DNA from: an uncultured Candidatus Melainabacteria bacterium
GTDB lineage: Bacteria; Cyanobacteriota; Vampirovibrionia; Gastranaerophilales; Gastranaerophilaceae
Length of the DNA: 64,000 nucleotides
Direction: 5' to 3'
NCBI GenBank assembly: GCA_934726055.1
Contig: CAKVCZ010000006.1
Location: 60,547 to 124,546 of the forward strand
Position numbers and translations under genes: made by a program. Of this stretch, positions 1 through 9,240 are shown piece by piece (the first letter of the stretch is position 1; every line of letters begins with the position of its first letter). The notes under the pieces were generated by a model that was given only the letters and a program-made list of their open reading frames with translations, did not search any database and was not told the origin of the DNA.

Positions 1-242
1 GTTTGTCAGAAGCAGCAAATAGCGTTGAATATTTTGCTTTGCAAGAAAAACACCATGGAATTAAAACAGAAGATATTTATAATAAGTACGCACCAAAAGA
101 AGAAACCTCAACCGGACAACAAAATGTTTATGTATGCTCTGTTTGCGGATTTGAATATGAAGGTGAATTAGATTCAGAACCTACTGATTACAAATGTCCT
201 ATTTGCGGATGTGCAAAAGGAGTATTCAAAAAACAAGAGTAA
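1..242 (+). CDS. C-terminal part of a rubredoxin-domain protein (5' end outside window)
   Basis: The reading frame is open from the window edge, so the true start lies upstream; the TTG at position 3 is not a convincing start. The last 40 residues form a short rubredoxin-type iron site with two knuckles, CSVCG and CPICG, about 15 residues apart, which would bind one Fe. This compact form is found at the C-terminus of rubrerythrins and of some flavin reductases of anaerobes, where it passes electrons in oxygen or peroxide detoxification. The upstream part visible here (about 40 residues, helical, charged) is too short to tell which parent family it is. It converges on the flavoprotein gene that follows. 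Confidence 0.7.
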   Translation, partial: LSEAANSVEYFALQEKHHGIKTEDIYNKYAPKEETSTGQQNVYVCSVCGFEYEGELDSEPTDYKCPICGCAKGVFKKQE

Positions 243-259
243 AATTATAGACTAAACTC

Positions 260-904
260 TTATCTTAATTCAAAGTTTTTTCCCAAATTAAGTGCCTTTT
301 CAAGCTCCTTGGGAAGTTGTTCTTCTTTTCTTTTTAGTTTGTGATTTTTGTCAAAACATTCACATACATACTTATCATAGTCATTAAATTGGCAAGTATC
401 GTAAGCAAAAATTCTTTCAGGTTTTGAGAATACAAGTTCAACAAACCATTCAAAGCGATTAAGGGTTGGGGAATATAATTCTTTGCATGTATTTTCATCA
501 ACATTCATCGTATAAATAATTGCCGTTTTTAATTTTTTGGGTGCAATAGAAGGAAAACCGTCTTTGTATTCAAAAAATGGGAACAAAAGTCTTTCTACAC
601 AACTTTTCATAACTCCGGTTATATCACCATAGTATATTGGTGTAGCAAAAACAACTCCATCACTTTGTGCAATTTTATCTAAAATTGGAGTTAATCCATC
701 GGGATAAGCACATCTTCCAAAGTTCTTTCCATCTTTCAATTTACAAGCAAAACAACTTCTACAACCTTTAAAATCAATGTCATATAGGTTTATAATTTCA
801 GCTTCAGCACCTGATTCTTTAACCCCTTTTGCGAAACTTTCGCACATTTTATATGTGTTCCAATTTTTTCTTGGAGAACCGTTTAATATAATAACTTTTT
901 TCAT
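260..904 (-). CDS. Flavodoxin-fold NAD(P)H-dependent flavoprotein, iron-sulfur flavoprotein-like
   Basis: The 214-aa product starts with the FMN phosphate loop GSPRKNWNT at residues 9-17, typical of NADPH-dependent FMN reductases and related flavoproteins. A cysteine set C48, C51, C54 and C65 follows in the position where iron-sulfur flavoproteins carry a CxxCxxC...C cluster motif. The spacing to the last cysteine (10 residues) is longer than usual, so cluster binding is not certain. PIYYGDITGVMK near residue 90 is the second flavin-contact loop. It is expected in the cytoplasm in redox balancing or oxygen defence, which fits the neighbouring rubredoxin protein. The two genes converge with 17 bp between them. 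Confidence 0.85.
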   Translation of the reverse strand: MKKVIILNGSPRKNWNTYKMCESFAKGVKESGAEAEIINLYDIDFKGCRSCFACKLKDGKNFGRCAYPDGLTPILDKIAQSDGVVFATPIYYGDITGVMKSCVERLLFPFFEYKDGFPSIAPKKLKTAIIYTMNVDENTCKELYSPTLNRFEWFVELVFSKPERIFAYDTCQFNDYDKYVCECFDKNHKLKRKEEQLPKELEKALNLGKNFELR

Positions 905-940
905 ATCTACCTCATTATATTATAATTTTAATAAACGTAC

Positions 941-3532
941 TTATCTAATCTCTTTAAACATCAAGGTTGTTTTATTATTGTTTATATCACCCTTTAATTG
1001 GATTCTGTAATAATTTGAATTTTTCTCATCAGCATTAATTTTAGGTATTTTTGAAAGCTTTGACTGATACAATTCTTTTGAACATTCCGGTCTGAATACC
1101 ACTTTTAAAATCCAGCTTAGAGGAATACCGAATATTCTTACGCCTTTTGGAGCCTCTTTGCTATAATGCCAAAATAGTTGTAAGTCTGCATATTGTTTTT
1201 CCATATCATAATTGCCTTCTAAAAATACTGCGGACAATTCATGCCATGTGGTTATATTTATATTTTTCAATTCTGTATTATGAACATCAAATGTTCCTTT
1301 TATATCATCTTTCATAAGATCTTTTTGTGTTAAATCAAAATTTGTTATTTGTGATAATTTGTATTTTGAATCTTTTATCATAAACTCTTTATCACCAAGT
1401 TTTGGTAAAAATCCTTCTTTTACCTCAAACATACAATGAATATCTAAAAATCTAAACATATCTCTTGCATTAAGGTCAACTTTAGCATTAGCAATACCTT
1501 CTATTTGGTCTTTAAGATTAAGCGTCATCTCTGCTACTTTATTTGAGTTGATGTTTTTTGCCTCAAAAGTCATTTTTGAAGTGTTTTTTACAATATCATA
1601 AAGTCCTTTTGCATGAATCACCCCATCTGCAAAATTCAAGTCTTTCATATTAAAATTAAATATATTATTTTTAAGACTTCCAATAAGTTTTACATTTTTA
1701 AGGACGAAAGATTCTCTTCTAATCTCATTAATCACAATTTCCCAATTATTAATTGTAATATCAATATCCTTAAATTTCTTTGAAAATTCCTTTGAATCTA
1801 TTTTTTTAGGCTTTTTATTTGCGTTAGTTTCTGTTTCAATAATAAGTTTATCTAAAAACAGTTTCATATCGTAAACTAGTGTCTCACCATAAATATTGTT
1901 TTTAGCACTAAGTTCTGCCAAGTATTTCTCACCTTTAAACAAACCATTTGATGTTACATTTAATATGCCATTTTTTGAAACTACATGTGCATTGTCAATA
2001 CGAAATGCTTTGTGTCTTGCTTTTATAATGTCAAAGGTTCCAAATACCTGATTATTTACAAAATCATATTTTAAATCACCTTTAAATTCGCCACCTCTTA
2101 CTTTTTCACCAAAAGCACCAATAACTGACGTTGGAGCAAATCCATTTGTTCGACAAGTAAGGTATTGTGGAATAAATTTATCAGGATTGATTTTATCAAT
2201 ATTCTTTATAAATAAGCCCTCACCTGAAACAACAACATTTTCTTTATTAGAATCTGAGTAAGAATATTTATATTCTTTTAAATACAAATCATTATCATCT
2301 TTAAAAGTATTAGCATATATTTTTCTTTTATAATTTTTTAAGCCTAAGTAAAATGCGTTATAAATCAAATCACTATTTGTCGGAATGTCTATATTGTAAT
2401 ATACATCAGGTTTTTTATTCTTTATCTTATAGACTAAATTGATATTAACAGAATTTAAAACTGTAAGATTTGGAACATAATCAAATTTTTTGGTAATAGT
2501 TGTTTCCATTGTTCCAACAACTAACTTTTTTTGAGGATTTAATAAATCCGTTATTTTAAGAGTATGAATAACTTTTTCTTTTCCTAATATACCTTCTGCT
2601 ACTGAATCTACTGTCTTGCCTCTAAAATTAAAAACAGCGTGTTTAAAAGATAGAGGAATATCAAACCAAACTGCATTCGCACTTAAATTATTTCCTACAC
2701 ATGTTCCCCAAATACCACCTTTATCAAATTTCAAATTTACATTAGCAGTTCCTTTAAAATTTTTGAAATTTTCAATAAACTTTTTAGAAGGGTCTTGCGA
2801 TTTTTGCAAATGCAACAATATAGGCATAATCTCTGACACAGGAAGACTTTCTCCTTTTAAATTAAAGTCGAAAGTTTTATCATTATTAATTAAATCTCCA
2901 TTCATATATAATTGTGAATTTCCTAATTTTATTTCAAATTGATTTGCCTTAAGATTGTTTTCCTCAATTTTTAATAAACCTGAATAACCTAACTTGAGAG
3001 TTTCTTTTAAAAGCCGAGTTTTTATATCTGCTGTTAATCGTATAATATCTTTTTCTGCATCAATGTTTTTTGCAAATACATTTACCTTATCTGATTTGTA
3101 AGTTATCTTTTCTATATGAATTTCAGGATGTTTGCTAAGTTCAAATTTATTTTTGTGTTTTTTGGGTTGATTCTTTTTAAATTGTTTCAATACATTTCCA
3201 TCAACATACACACTGTTTGCATTGATTAACATCATACGATTTTCTAGTATTTTATACTTCAAAGATAAATTTTTAATATCAAAGGCTAAAACATTATTGT
3301 TTTTTGCATCAATGCTATCCACATTTAAAATAACAATAAGTTTGGGAGAAATTTTTAAATTTAATCCTGCGATATTTGTTTCTATACCTGTTTTTTTGTG
3401 AATGAATGATTCCAGCTTATTTATTACCGGTTTACTGTTTATTACCTGTGGTAACAAAAATACAATGCCCAGATACAGAGCAAATACTGATAATAACAAA
3501 ATTAAAAATATTGTTGTAAAAAGCCTTTTCAT
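941..3532 (-). CDS. Large AsmA-like envelope protein
   Basis: This 863-aa protein has one hydrophobic N-terminal segment (residues about 5-28), then a long polar, lysine- and asparagine-rich region with repeating beta-strand patterns and no further membrane spans. Single N-terminal anchor, large size and NxxNxxxxDxxL-type beta repeats are the hallmarks of the AsmA/TamB-like superfamily, whose members sit in the inner membrane and extend into the periplasm to move lipids or help outer-membrane assembly. That suggests a diderm envelope. Family membership is judged from overall character and not from a unique motif. The gene is divergent from the AI-2E-type exporter, with a strong promoter for the latter in the gap. 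Confidence 0.6.
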   Translation of the reverse strand: MKRLFTTIFLILLLSVFALYLGIVFLLPQVINSKPVINKLESFIHKKTGIETNIAGLNLKISPKLIVILNVDSIDAKNNNVLAFDIKNLSLKYKILENRMMLINANSVYVDGNVLKQFKKNQPKKHKNKFELSKHPEIHIEKITYKSDKVNVFAKNIDAEKDIIRLTADIKTRLLKETLKLGYSGLLKIEENNLKANQFEIKLGNSQLYMNGDLINNDKTFDFNLKGESLPVSEIMPILLHLQKSQDPSKKFIENFKNFKGTANVNLKFDKGGIWGTCVGNNLSANAVWFDIPLSFKHAVFNFRGKTVDSVAEGILGKEKVIHTLKITDLLNPQKKLVVGTMETTITKKFDYVPNLTVLNSVNINLVYKIKNKKPDVYYNIDIPTNSDLIYNAFYLGLKNYKRKIYANTFKDDNDLYLKEYKYSYSDSNKENVVVSGEGLFIKNIDKINPDKFIPQYLTCRTNGFAPTSVIGAFGEKVRGGEFKGDLKYDFVNNQVFGTFDIIKARHKAFRIDNAHVVSKNGILNVTSNGLFKGEKYLAELSAKNNIYGETLVYDMKLFLDKLIIETETNANKKPKKIDSKEFSKKFKDIDITINNWEIVINEIRRESFVLKNVKLIGSLKNNIFNFNMKDLNFADGVIHAKGLYDIVKNTSKMTFEAKNINSNKVAEMTLNLKDQIEGIANAKVDLNARDMFRFLDIHCMFEVKEGFLPKLGDKEFMIKDSKYKLSQITNFDLTQKDLMKDDIKGTFDVHNTELKNINITTWHELSAVFLEGNYDMEKQYADLQLFWHYSKEAPKGVRIFGIPLSWILKVVFRPECSKELYQSKLSKIPKINADEKNSNYYRIQLKGDINNNKTTLMFKEIR

Positions 3533-3572
3533 ACTAACATGTTATTACAAAAACAAGATTTTAAAAGGAATT

Positions 3573-3600
3573 TTTGCATGTGATAATTTCGTGCTATAAT
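3573..3600 (+). promoter_or_regulatory. Promoter of the AI-2E-type transporter gene
   Basis: A perfect TATAAT -10 box lies at 3595-3600, preceded by TGC, which makes an extended -10. A TTTGCA-like -35 at 3573-3578 is 16 bp upstream. A ribosome site (AGGAG) then precedes the ATG at 3631. Confidence 0.6.
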
Positions 3601-3630
3601 AAACACGGAAGTCAATAATAGGAGATATGT

Positions 3631-4611
3631 ATGGAAAATATGTTTAAAAAGTTAGGCACCAATCAAAACATGATATTTTTGATTGGTATTATTATTTATG
3701 GTATATGTCTGTTTACAATAACAGATATTGCTTTAATGCTTTTTGTAACTTATGTTATAGCTTGTGCACTAAATCCAATAGTTGACAAATTAGAGAAAAA
3801 ATGCAGCCGAAACATTGCAGCTGCCATTGTATTTGGGGGTTTTATAGGTGGTATATTGTTGATGTTTCTGCCTATAATATTTATTGGCGGAAATGAAATA
3901 GTGCATCTGGCTGCTCAATATCCTCAATATGTTGATCAAGTAAAAGATTATATTATGAATTCGCCTGTTGTTGAAGAATTTGCAAACTCAGGAGGTCTTA
4001 TTGCTTCTATTACAAGCATTTCTAAAGGCGGACTATATTTATTTGTTGCAATGATTTTTACATATTTCTTAATGGTAGATAGAGATAAGCTTTTAAATAC
4101 CGCTTTAAGATTTTTTCCTAAAAAATCAAGAGAAAGAATTAAAGAAATATATGATTTATCAGAACAAAAACTCAGCAAATTTGTATCAGGTCAGTTTATT
4201 GCCTCAGCAAGTGTTGGTTTAATCATGATAATCGGTCTTTTCTTTTTAAAAGTCGATTCAGCTATTATATTAGGCTGTATTTCTGCAGTTTTAGACATTG
4301 TTCCAATTGTTGGACCTGCAATTGCTTTAGTTATTTGTATTGCAGTAGTGTACAAAATGGGGTGGACAATTGTAATATTGACCGCAGTAATTTTCGCAAT
4401 TGCACAAATAGTTGAAAATAATGTTGTAAAACCTTATGTTTTTGGTAAATTTATGGATCTTCATCCAATAGTTATTTACATATTTTTGTTTGTTTGTGCA
4501 AAATACTTTGGTGCAGTTGGTGCAATTTTTGCTCCTGCAATAGCTGCAGATACATGTGTATTTATAGAAGAATTATATCTGAAGAATATGGACGAAGAGG
4601 TAGAAGAATAA
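3631..4611 (+). CDS. AI-2E family transporter (membrane exporter)
   Basis: The 326-aa protein has about seven to eight hydrophobic helices and the overall arrangement of the AI-2E transporter family (PF01594): two N-terminal helices, a soluble stretch (residues 85-125), then a helical C-terminal core. The core carries the conserved segment around LDIVPIVGPAIA, which is close to the family's DxIPxxGP signature. Members have been linked to export of autoinducer-2 or other small molecules and to Na+/H+ exchange, so the substrate cannot be assigned. The start has a clear AGGAG ribosome site and an extended -10 promoter. A secreted protein is encoded 25 bp downstream in the same direction and is probably cotranscribed. 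Confidence 0.85.
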   Translation: MENMFKKLGTNQNMIFLIGIIIYGICLFTITDIALMLFVTYVIACALNPIVDKLEKKCSRNIAAAIVFGGFIGGILLMFLPIIFIGGNEIVHLAAQYPQYVDQVKDYIMNSPVVEEFANSGGLIASITSISKGGLYLFVAMIFTYFLMVDRDKLLNTALRFFPKKSRERIKEIYDLSEQKLSKFVSGQFIASASVGLIMIIGLFFLKVDSAIILGCISAVLDIVPIVGPAIALVICIAVVYKMGWTIVILTAVIFAIAQIVENNVVKPYVFGKFMDLHPIVIYIFLFVCAKYFGAVGAIFAPAIAADTCVFIEELYLKNMDEEVEE

Positions 4612-4636
4612 ATAAATAAAGAAAGAAAGGTAAAAA

Positions 4637-5683
4637 ATGAAAACATTTTTTAAGTTATTTATTTCAGTATTACTGATAACATTAGCAAATACAGGCATTG
4701 TTTCAGCTGAAATTACAAAGAATTTTTATGGTTATCAAGTAAATAATGTTAATATCAGACAGCTTGTGTATGAAATAAACAGCGCTATTGATGCATATAA
4801 AGGTGATGACAAATTTAAACCAATGGAAAATGTCGATAATGCATATATATACTCAGATTCTAACTGCACTTATTTTATAAAATTATATCCTGCAAATCAA
4901 AATACTAATATTTACGTTGTTTCTAACGAAAAATATGATGTTGAAAAAAATGAATTGACAGATTTGTTAACTAAAAATGGGTATAAATTTGCTAAATTAG
5001 AAGACGAAGCGGCACTAAAAGAATACAAATTTGATTTCTTTACATTGGCAAGAAAACAAGAATTAGGTAATTTTTACATATCTCCTGATTTAGTTAAACC
5101 TTTAAAAACAGGTATGAAAAAAATTAACAATAAAATGGCAGAAAATAGTAAAAAAACATCTGTATTCCCATACACACCTGATACTGAGCCAATCAATTTA
5201 GATTGTGTAGATACAACAAGTTATTATGACGAAAATGCAAAAGTTTCCATTATACAAAAAGAATATCGTCTAAAACAAAAAGAAAACAAGTATGTACACG
5301 CTTATGAATATGTTTTGACAAATAAAAATAATTCAAGTGCCACAGTTACTGCAACAAGTGAAAGACTTGCAGCACTTAAAGACGTAACAACTGAATCATT
5401 TGTAGATTTAGACAGACTTGATTTAATTGACACTGTTGGTTCATTCCCTCCGGTTGTTGTTCTAACAGCAGGTACTTCACTATTATGTAGTGTTCCTAAC
5501 TGGGTAAGATTAGCTAAAATTACAGCTGAATCAAAAAGATTTTCTAATGGCTTACCTGAAAATTATGAACTTAAACCACAAGCAGATATGAGAATTTTAG
5601 TTTTAAAATATAAAGATGATCCAAAACCTCTAAAATTTAACATTAAATTTGCAAACGGCAAGGTTTACAATATTACATTTTAA
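4637..5683 (+). CDS. Secreted protein of unknown function
   Basis: I do not recognise a family. The 348-aa product begins with a clean Sec signal peptide (residues 1-24, hydrophobic core FISVLLITLANTG, likely cut after VSA) and has no other membrane segment, so it should be periplasmic or secreted. The mature part is rich in K, N, Y and D, with mixed alpha/beta character. An AAAGG ribosome site precedes the ATG. It lies 25 bp after the AI-2E-type transporter and is followed by a clear hairpin terminator, so the two probably form one operon. Confidence 0.75.
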   Translation: MKTFFKLFISVLLITLANTGIVSAEITKNFYGYQVNNVNIRQLVYEINSAIDAYKGDDKFKPMENVDNAYIYSDSNCTYFIKLYPANQNTNIYVVSNEKYDVEKNELTDLLTKNGYKFAKLEDEAALKEYKFDFFTLARKQELGNFYISPDLVKPLKTGMKKINNKMAENSKKTSVFPYTPDTEPINLDCVDTTSYYDENAKVSIIQKEYRLKQKENKYVHAYEYVLTNKNNSSATVTATSERLAALKDVTTESFVDLDRLDLIDTVGSFPPVVVLTAGTSLLCSVPNWVRLAKITAESKRFSNGLPENYELKPQADMRILVLKYKDDPKPLKFNIKFANGKVYNITF

Positions 5684-5711
5684 AACTTATTATTCATAGT
5701 TTTGATTTTAT

Positions 5712-5755
5712 AAATATGTAGTTGGATATTTTATTAAAAATTCAGCTACATATTT
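5712..5755. terminator. Hairpin terminator after the secreted protein
   Basis: Perfect 10-bp arms AAATATGTAG (5712-5721) and CTACATATTT (5746-5755) are followed by T-rich sequence. This ends the transporter/secreted-protein operon. Confidence 0.7.
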
Positions 5756-5789
5756 AATTTTTGTATTTTAGTTTTTTTTTCTTTTATTA

Positions 5790-5801
5790 TATAATCTTTG
5801 T
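5790..5801 (+). promoter_or_regulatory. -10 box six bases before an ATG (leaderless transcript likely)
   Basis: TATAAT at 5790-5795 is followed by six bases and then the ATG at 5802. Transcription would begin at or next to the start codon, and there is no Shine-Dalgarno sequence. The same geometry occurs at the MarR gene (28805-28817). Confidence 0.6.
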
Positions 5802-6443
5802 ATGAAAGAGATTGAAGCGATATATTGTGATTTTGACGGAACAATAACCAAAAAAGATTCTGTTAATAGTTTCTTTGAAATGTATGCCCCAAAAAGTTGG
5901 ATGGATTCAGAAAAACTCTGGATTGAAGGTAAAATTTCTTCCAGAGAAAATGCAATTCTCCAAGTTGGTTTACTAGAAAATATTTCTCCTAAACAATTAG
6001 AAGGTTATATAAACACAATCGAAATTGATGATTATTTTTTGGATTTTGTAGAGTATATAAAGTCAAAAAATATCAAATTAACAATTTTAAGCGACGGATT
6101 TGATCTATTTATTCAAAAGGTTCTTAATCGTTATAATTTGGATATTCCTTATTATGCAAATAAACTTACCTATAAAAATAACAAATTGGATATTGAATTT
6201 CCATATTATAACGAAAACTGTGATAAAAAAGCCGGCATGTGTAAATGTCAAAAGGTTAAAGAAAACAGCTTTTGTTATATAGGTGATGGCACCAGTGATC
6301 TGTGTATTGCATCAAAAGCAGATTTTCTATTTGCATCTAAGAATTTACATAAATATTGTAAAGATAAAAAGATAAAACATTCTTATTTCGCATCTTTTAA
6401 GGATATTATAGATATTTTAAAAAGAGAATTTAGACAAATTTAA
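5802..6443 (+). CDS. HAD-superfamily (subclass IB) phosphatase, MtnX/SerB-like
   Basis: The 213-aa product opens with the catalytic HAD motif I DFDGT (D10 nucleophile, D12 acid/base). It then has the motif II segment LSDGFD near residue 99 and the motif III metal-binding segment GDGTSD near residue 162. The arrangement and length match MtnX-like phosphatases of the HAD-IB group, which hydrolyse small phosphomonoesters in the cytoplasm. The substrate cannot be read from the sequence. The ATG follows a -10 box by six bases with no ribosome site, so the mRNA is probably leaderless. The downstream aminotransferase has its own spacer of about 100 bp and could be a separate unit. Confidence 0.85.
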   Translation: MKEIEAIYCDFDGTITKKDSVNSFFEMYAPKSWMDSEKLWIEGKISSRENAILQVGLLENISPKQLEGYINTIEIDDYFLDFVEYIKSKNIKLTILSDGFDLFIQKVLNRYNLDIPYYANKLTYKNNKLDIEFPYYNENCDKKAGMCKCQKVKENSFCYIGDGTSDLCIASKADFLFASKNLHKYCKDKKIKHSYFASFKDIIDILKREFRQI

Positions 6444-6546
6444 AGAATTATTTTGTAATAATTATATAAAAAATATTTATTTTGATTTTTTTAGTTGTAT
6501 GATAAATAACGAGCGTAGCTTAAACAAATATTAAGCGGATAGGAAG

Positions 6547-7986
6547 ATGGTAATACTGGAAAACGAATTTTTAGCATTAACGAAAATGAATAGCGAAAAT
6601 AATATAGATACAATCAAACACTACGTACCGGATGAAGAATTAGCAAGCATTGATAAAGAATATTGTACTTACGGCGATAAAATTCATTCTGAAGCTAATC
6701 CTAAAATATTCAGAGATTGTAGCGGTGTTTTTATGTACGATTCAAAAAATACTCCGTACTTAGATTTAGAAATGTGGTTTGCATCGTGTAATTTTGGTTA
6801 CAAAAATAAAAGGATAAGAGATGCTGTTGTCGATCAAATAGATACATTGCCACAAATTTCTTCACATTTTCAATACGATTACAAAGTTTTACTTTCGGAA
6901 AAAATTGCAAAAGCCAATATAGAAAGATTCGGAACAAAGGGACGTGTGCATTTTAACGTTGGAGGTTCTCAAGTTATAGAAGATGCTCTAAAGCTTATTA
7001 GAAATTACACTCATAAAAACAGAATGTTCTCATTCTATGGGGGATTCCACGGACGTACTTTAGGTGCCAGCTGTTTAACAGCGGGTTATAGATATAGAAA
7101 ACCATTTGGTCATTTTGCAGAAGAAGCACATTTTGTACCATATCCATATTGTTTCAGATGTCCTTATGGCAAACACTGTGATTCTTGCAACTACTATTGC
7201 GTTCAACAATTAAGACGTGAATTTGAAGACAGTTGTGCAGGTATTTATGATTCTTCAACAAAAGATTGTGCAATGGGTGCATTCTTTATTGAACCTATTC
7301 AAGGCTCAGGCGGATATATTATACCTCCAAAAGGATATTTTAAAGAATTAAAGAAAGTTTTAGACGATTTTGGAGTATTGCTCGTAGATGATGAGATTCA
7401 AATGGGCTTTTACAGAACAGGTAAATTGTGGGCAATTGAACACTATGAAGTCAAACCGGATGTTATTACTTTTGGTAAATCGTTAACAAATGGATTAAAT
7501 CCACTTGGAGGTATGTGGGCAAAAGAAGAATTAATAAACCCTGAAGTATGGCCAAATGGCAGAACTCATTCAACATTCTGCAATAATCCTATTGGAATGA
7601 GAGCAGGATACGAAGTTATGAATATGTTTGAGGAAGGCGATTTTGAAACAGAAATAGCTAATAAAAGTAAATACTTCTTATCCGGGTTAAAAGATTTAGA
7701 AAAACGCTATAAACGCATTGGTAATGTTGACGGTTTAGGTTTAGCTTTGAGAATTGAATGTGTAACTGAAGATGGATACACTCCTGATCCTAAATTACTT
7801 AATGATATTTTAGCTGAAGGGTTAAAGGGCGATTTAACTTATAATGGCAAGAAATGTGGAATAATTCTTAATAAAGGAAGCCATTATAATAATGCAATAA
7901 CTTTGGTTCCGGCGGTTACAATATCTTATGCCGAAATCGATATGGCACTTGATTTACTTGATCAATTGTTTACGAGGTTGTCATAG
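6547..7986 (+). CDS. Class III PLP-dependent aminotransferase
   Basis: The 479-aa product has the class III fold signatures. These are the FNVGGSQVIEDALK phosphate-binding region (residues 136-149), FHGRTLGA (167-174), IEPIQGSGG (248-256), VDDEIQMGFYRTG (280-292, with the PLP-contacting acid) and FGKSL with Lys311 as the Schiff-base lysine. A cysteine-rich loop at 202-218 (CFRCPYG, CDSC, C) is typical of the 4-aminobutyrate/omega-aminotransferase branch. It moves amino groups from an amine or omega-amino acid to a keto acid in the cytoplasm; the substrate is unknown. AGGAAG abuts the ATG with almost no spacer, which is tight for a ribosome site; M14 is an alternative start. The gene overlaps the next by one base. 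Confidence 0.9.
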   Translation: MVILENEFLALTKMNSENNIDTIKHYVPDEELASIDKEYCTYGDKIHSEANPKIFRDCSGVFMYDSKNTPYLDLEMWFASCNFGYKNKRIRDAVVDQIDTLPQISSHFQYDYKVLLSEKIAKANIERFGTKGRVHFNVGGSQVIEDALKLIRNYTHKNRMFSFYGGFHGRTLGASCLTAGYRYRKPFGHFAEEAHFVPYPYCFRCPYGKHCDSCNYYCVQQLRREFEDSCAGIYDSSTKDCAMGAFFIEPIQGSGGYIIPPKGYFKELKKVLDDFGVLLVDDEIQMGFYRTGKLWAIEHYEVKPDVITFGKSLTNGLNPLGGMWAKEELINPEVWPNGRTHSTFCNNPIGMRAGYEVMNMFEEGDFETEIANKSKYFLSGLKDLEKRYKRIGNVDGLGLALRIECVTEDGYTPDPKLLNDILAEGLKGDLTYNGKKCGIILNKGSHYNNAITLVPAVTISYAEIDMALDLLDQLFTRLS

Positions 7987-8828
7987 TGGCAAACGGTATC
8001 GATTTCGAACTGTTGCATGATGAAATATCCGACAAAAAGGACAAAAAAGCAGTATTGCTTTTTCACGGACTTACAGGAAGTCCGTTTGAAATGAAAAAAT
8101 ATGGTGAGTTTTTGTTCAAAAACGGTTATGATGTTTTTTGCTATTCTTTCCCAGGGCACGGTGAAAGAATTAACGAAATAGAAACTGTTACTTGGCATGA
8201 TTGGTGTAATTTTGCTCAGGAAAAATACAATAAATTAAGAAATAACTACAATCAATTTTTTGTTTCAGGCTTATGTCTTGGTGCATCAATGGCGGTGTAT
8301 CTGGCAGAAAACAATACTGATATTACAGGAATTGTTGCTCTTTCTACAACTTTGTTTTTAGATGGTTTTTGTATTCCTTGGACAATATCTTTGCTTCCTT
8401 TTGCTTTAAGTACAATTGTTAGGTTTTATTATACTTTTCCGGAAGATGATTGTTTTGGTGTAAAAAATGAAAGAACAAGAAAAAGTTTGGCAAAAATTAC
8501 AGCAAAAGCTGATATAGGAATGGATAATTATCCGCTTAATTGTGTTGACGGACTTTTAAAATTATCAAAAAATGTTAGACGAAATCTTAAAAAAGTTAAT
8601 TGTCCTGTTTTGTGTATTCATTCAAAATATGATAATCTATCAAGTTCTAAAGGAGCCAAGGTTGTACTAAATGGCATTTCTTCTAAAATTAAACAATATG
8701 TTGAACTAAATAATAGTTATCACATGATTTTATACGATAATGAAAAAGAATTGGTAATGAATACTGTTAAACAATTTTTAGAAGAACTTATTTTTGCAGA
8801 AAAAGAAAAAGAGGTGGTATGTATTTAA
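7986..8828 (+). CDS. Alpha/beta hydrolase with cysteine nucleophile
   Basis: The 280-aa product is a soluble alpha/beta-hydrolase of the carboxylesterase/lysophospholipase type. It has the oxyanion motif FHGLTGSPFE (residues 26-35), a nucleophile elbow GLCLG (95-99), an acid at D216 in HSKYDN and a histidine at H246 in SYHMI. The elbow carries Cys97 (codon TGT) where serine is usual, giving a Cys-Asp-His triad as in dienelactone hydrolases. The start is a GTG whose first base is the last base of the aminotransferase stop codon, so translation is coupled. The last bases overlap the next gene. A joint role with the aminotransferase is likely but its pathway is unknown. Confidence 0.85.
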   Translation: MANGIDFELLHDEISDKKDKKAVLLFHGLTGSPFEMKKYGEFLFKNGYDVFCYSFPGHGERINEIETVTWHDWCNFAQEKYNKLRNNYNQFFVSGLCLGASMAVYLAENNTDITGIVALSTTLFLDGFCIPWTISLLPFALSTIVRFYYTFPEDDCFGVKNERTRKSLAKITAKADIGMDNYPLNCVDGLLKLSKNVRRNLKKVNCPVLCIHSKYDNLSSSKGAKVVLNGISSKIKQYVELNNSYHMILYDNEKELVMNTVKQFLEELIFAEKEKEVVCI

Positions 8829-9151
8829 TTATTCCTCTTACAATTTTTGTAAATATAATTGCCATAGTCGGATTATTAATTGGGCTTTTTTACAATTTTG
8901 TACAACCAAAGAACAAGGCTATTTTCGGATATTTTGTTGTCGGGAGCATGCTTGCATATATTATCTTAATGTGTTTAGTCGCAATTCGCAGGTTAATTAT
9001 AAATCCTGATTTATGGTGTTTAATTTTGGCTTTATGTATAATTTCACCATTTGTAATAGGTAAGCTTGTCAGATATGAAACATTAAAAAAATACACAATT
9101 ATTCAGATATTGTTTTTTCTTGTTAGCTTAGTTATTCTATTAATAAAATAG
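8819..9151 (+). CDS. Small integral membrane protein
   Basis: The 110-aa product has three to four hydrophobic helices (about residues 3-25, 35-57, 65-82 and 92-109) and little else. I recognise no family. Its ATG lies inside the end of the hydrolase gene (10-bp overlap) with GAGGTGG upstream, which places it as the third gene of the aminotransferase-hydrolase operon. Confidence 0.7.
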   Translation: MYLIIPLTIFVNIIAIVGLLIGLFYNFVQPKNKAIFGYFVVGSMLAYIILMCLVAIRRLIINPDLWCLILALCIISPFVIGKLVRYETLKKYTIIQILFFLVSLVILLIK

Positions 9152-9194
9152 TTATATTTTTTAGACATTTTTGAAATTACAATATAAATATCCA

Positions 9195-9208
9195 GATAAT
9201 ATATTATC
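9195..9208. promoter_or_regulatory. 14-bp perfect palindrome upstream of the DUF2157-like gene
   Basis: GATAATATATTATC reads the same on both strands and sits about 30 bp before the ATG at 9241, over the probable -10 region. It could be an operator or just AT-rich chance; no cognate regulator is visible nearby. Confidence 0.3.
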
Positions 9209-9240
9209 GTGGTAAAATAAACAAGCAGAGGAGAAATTTC

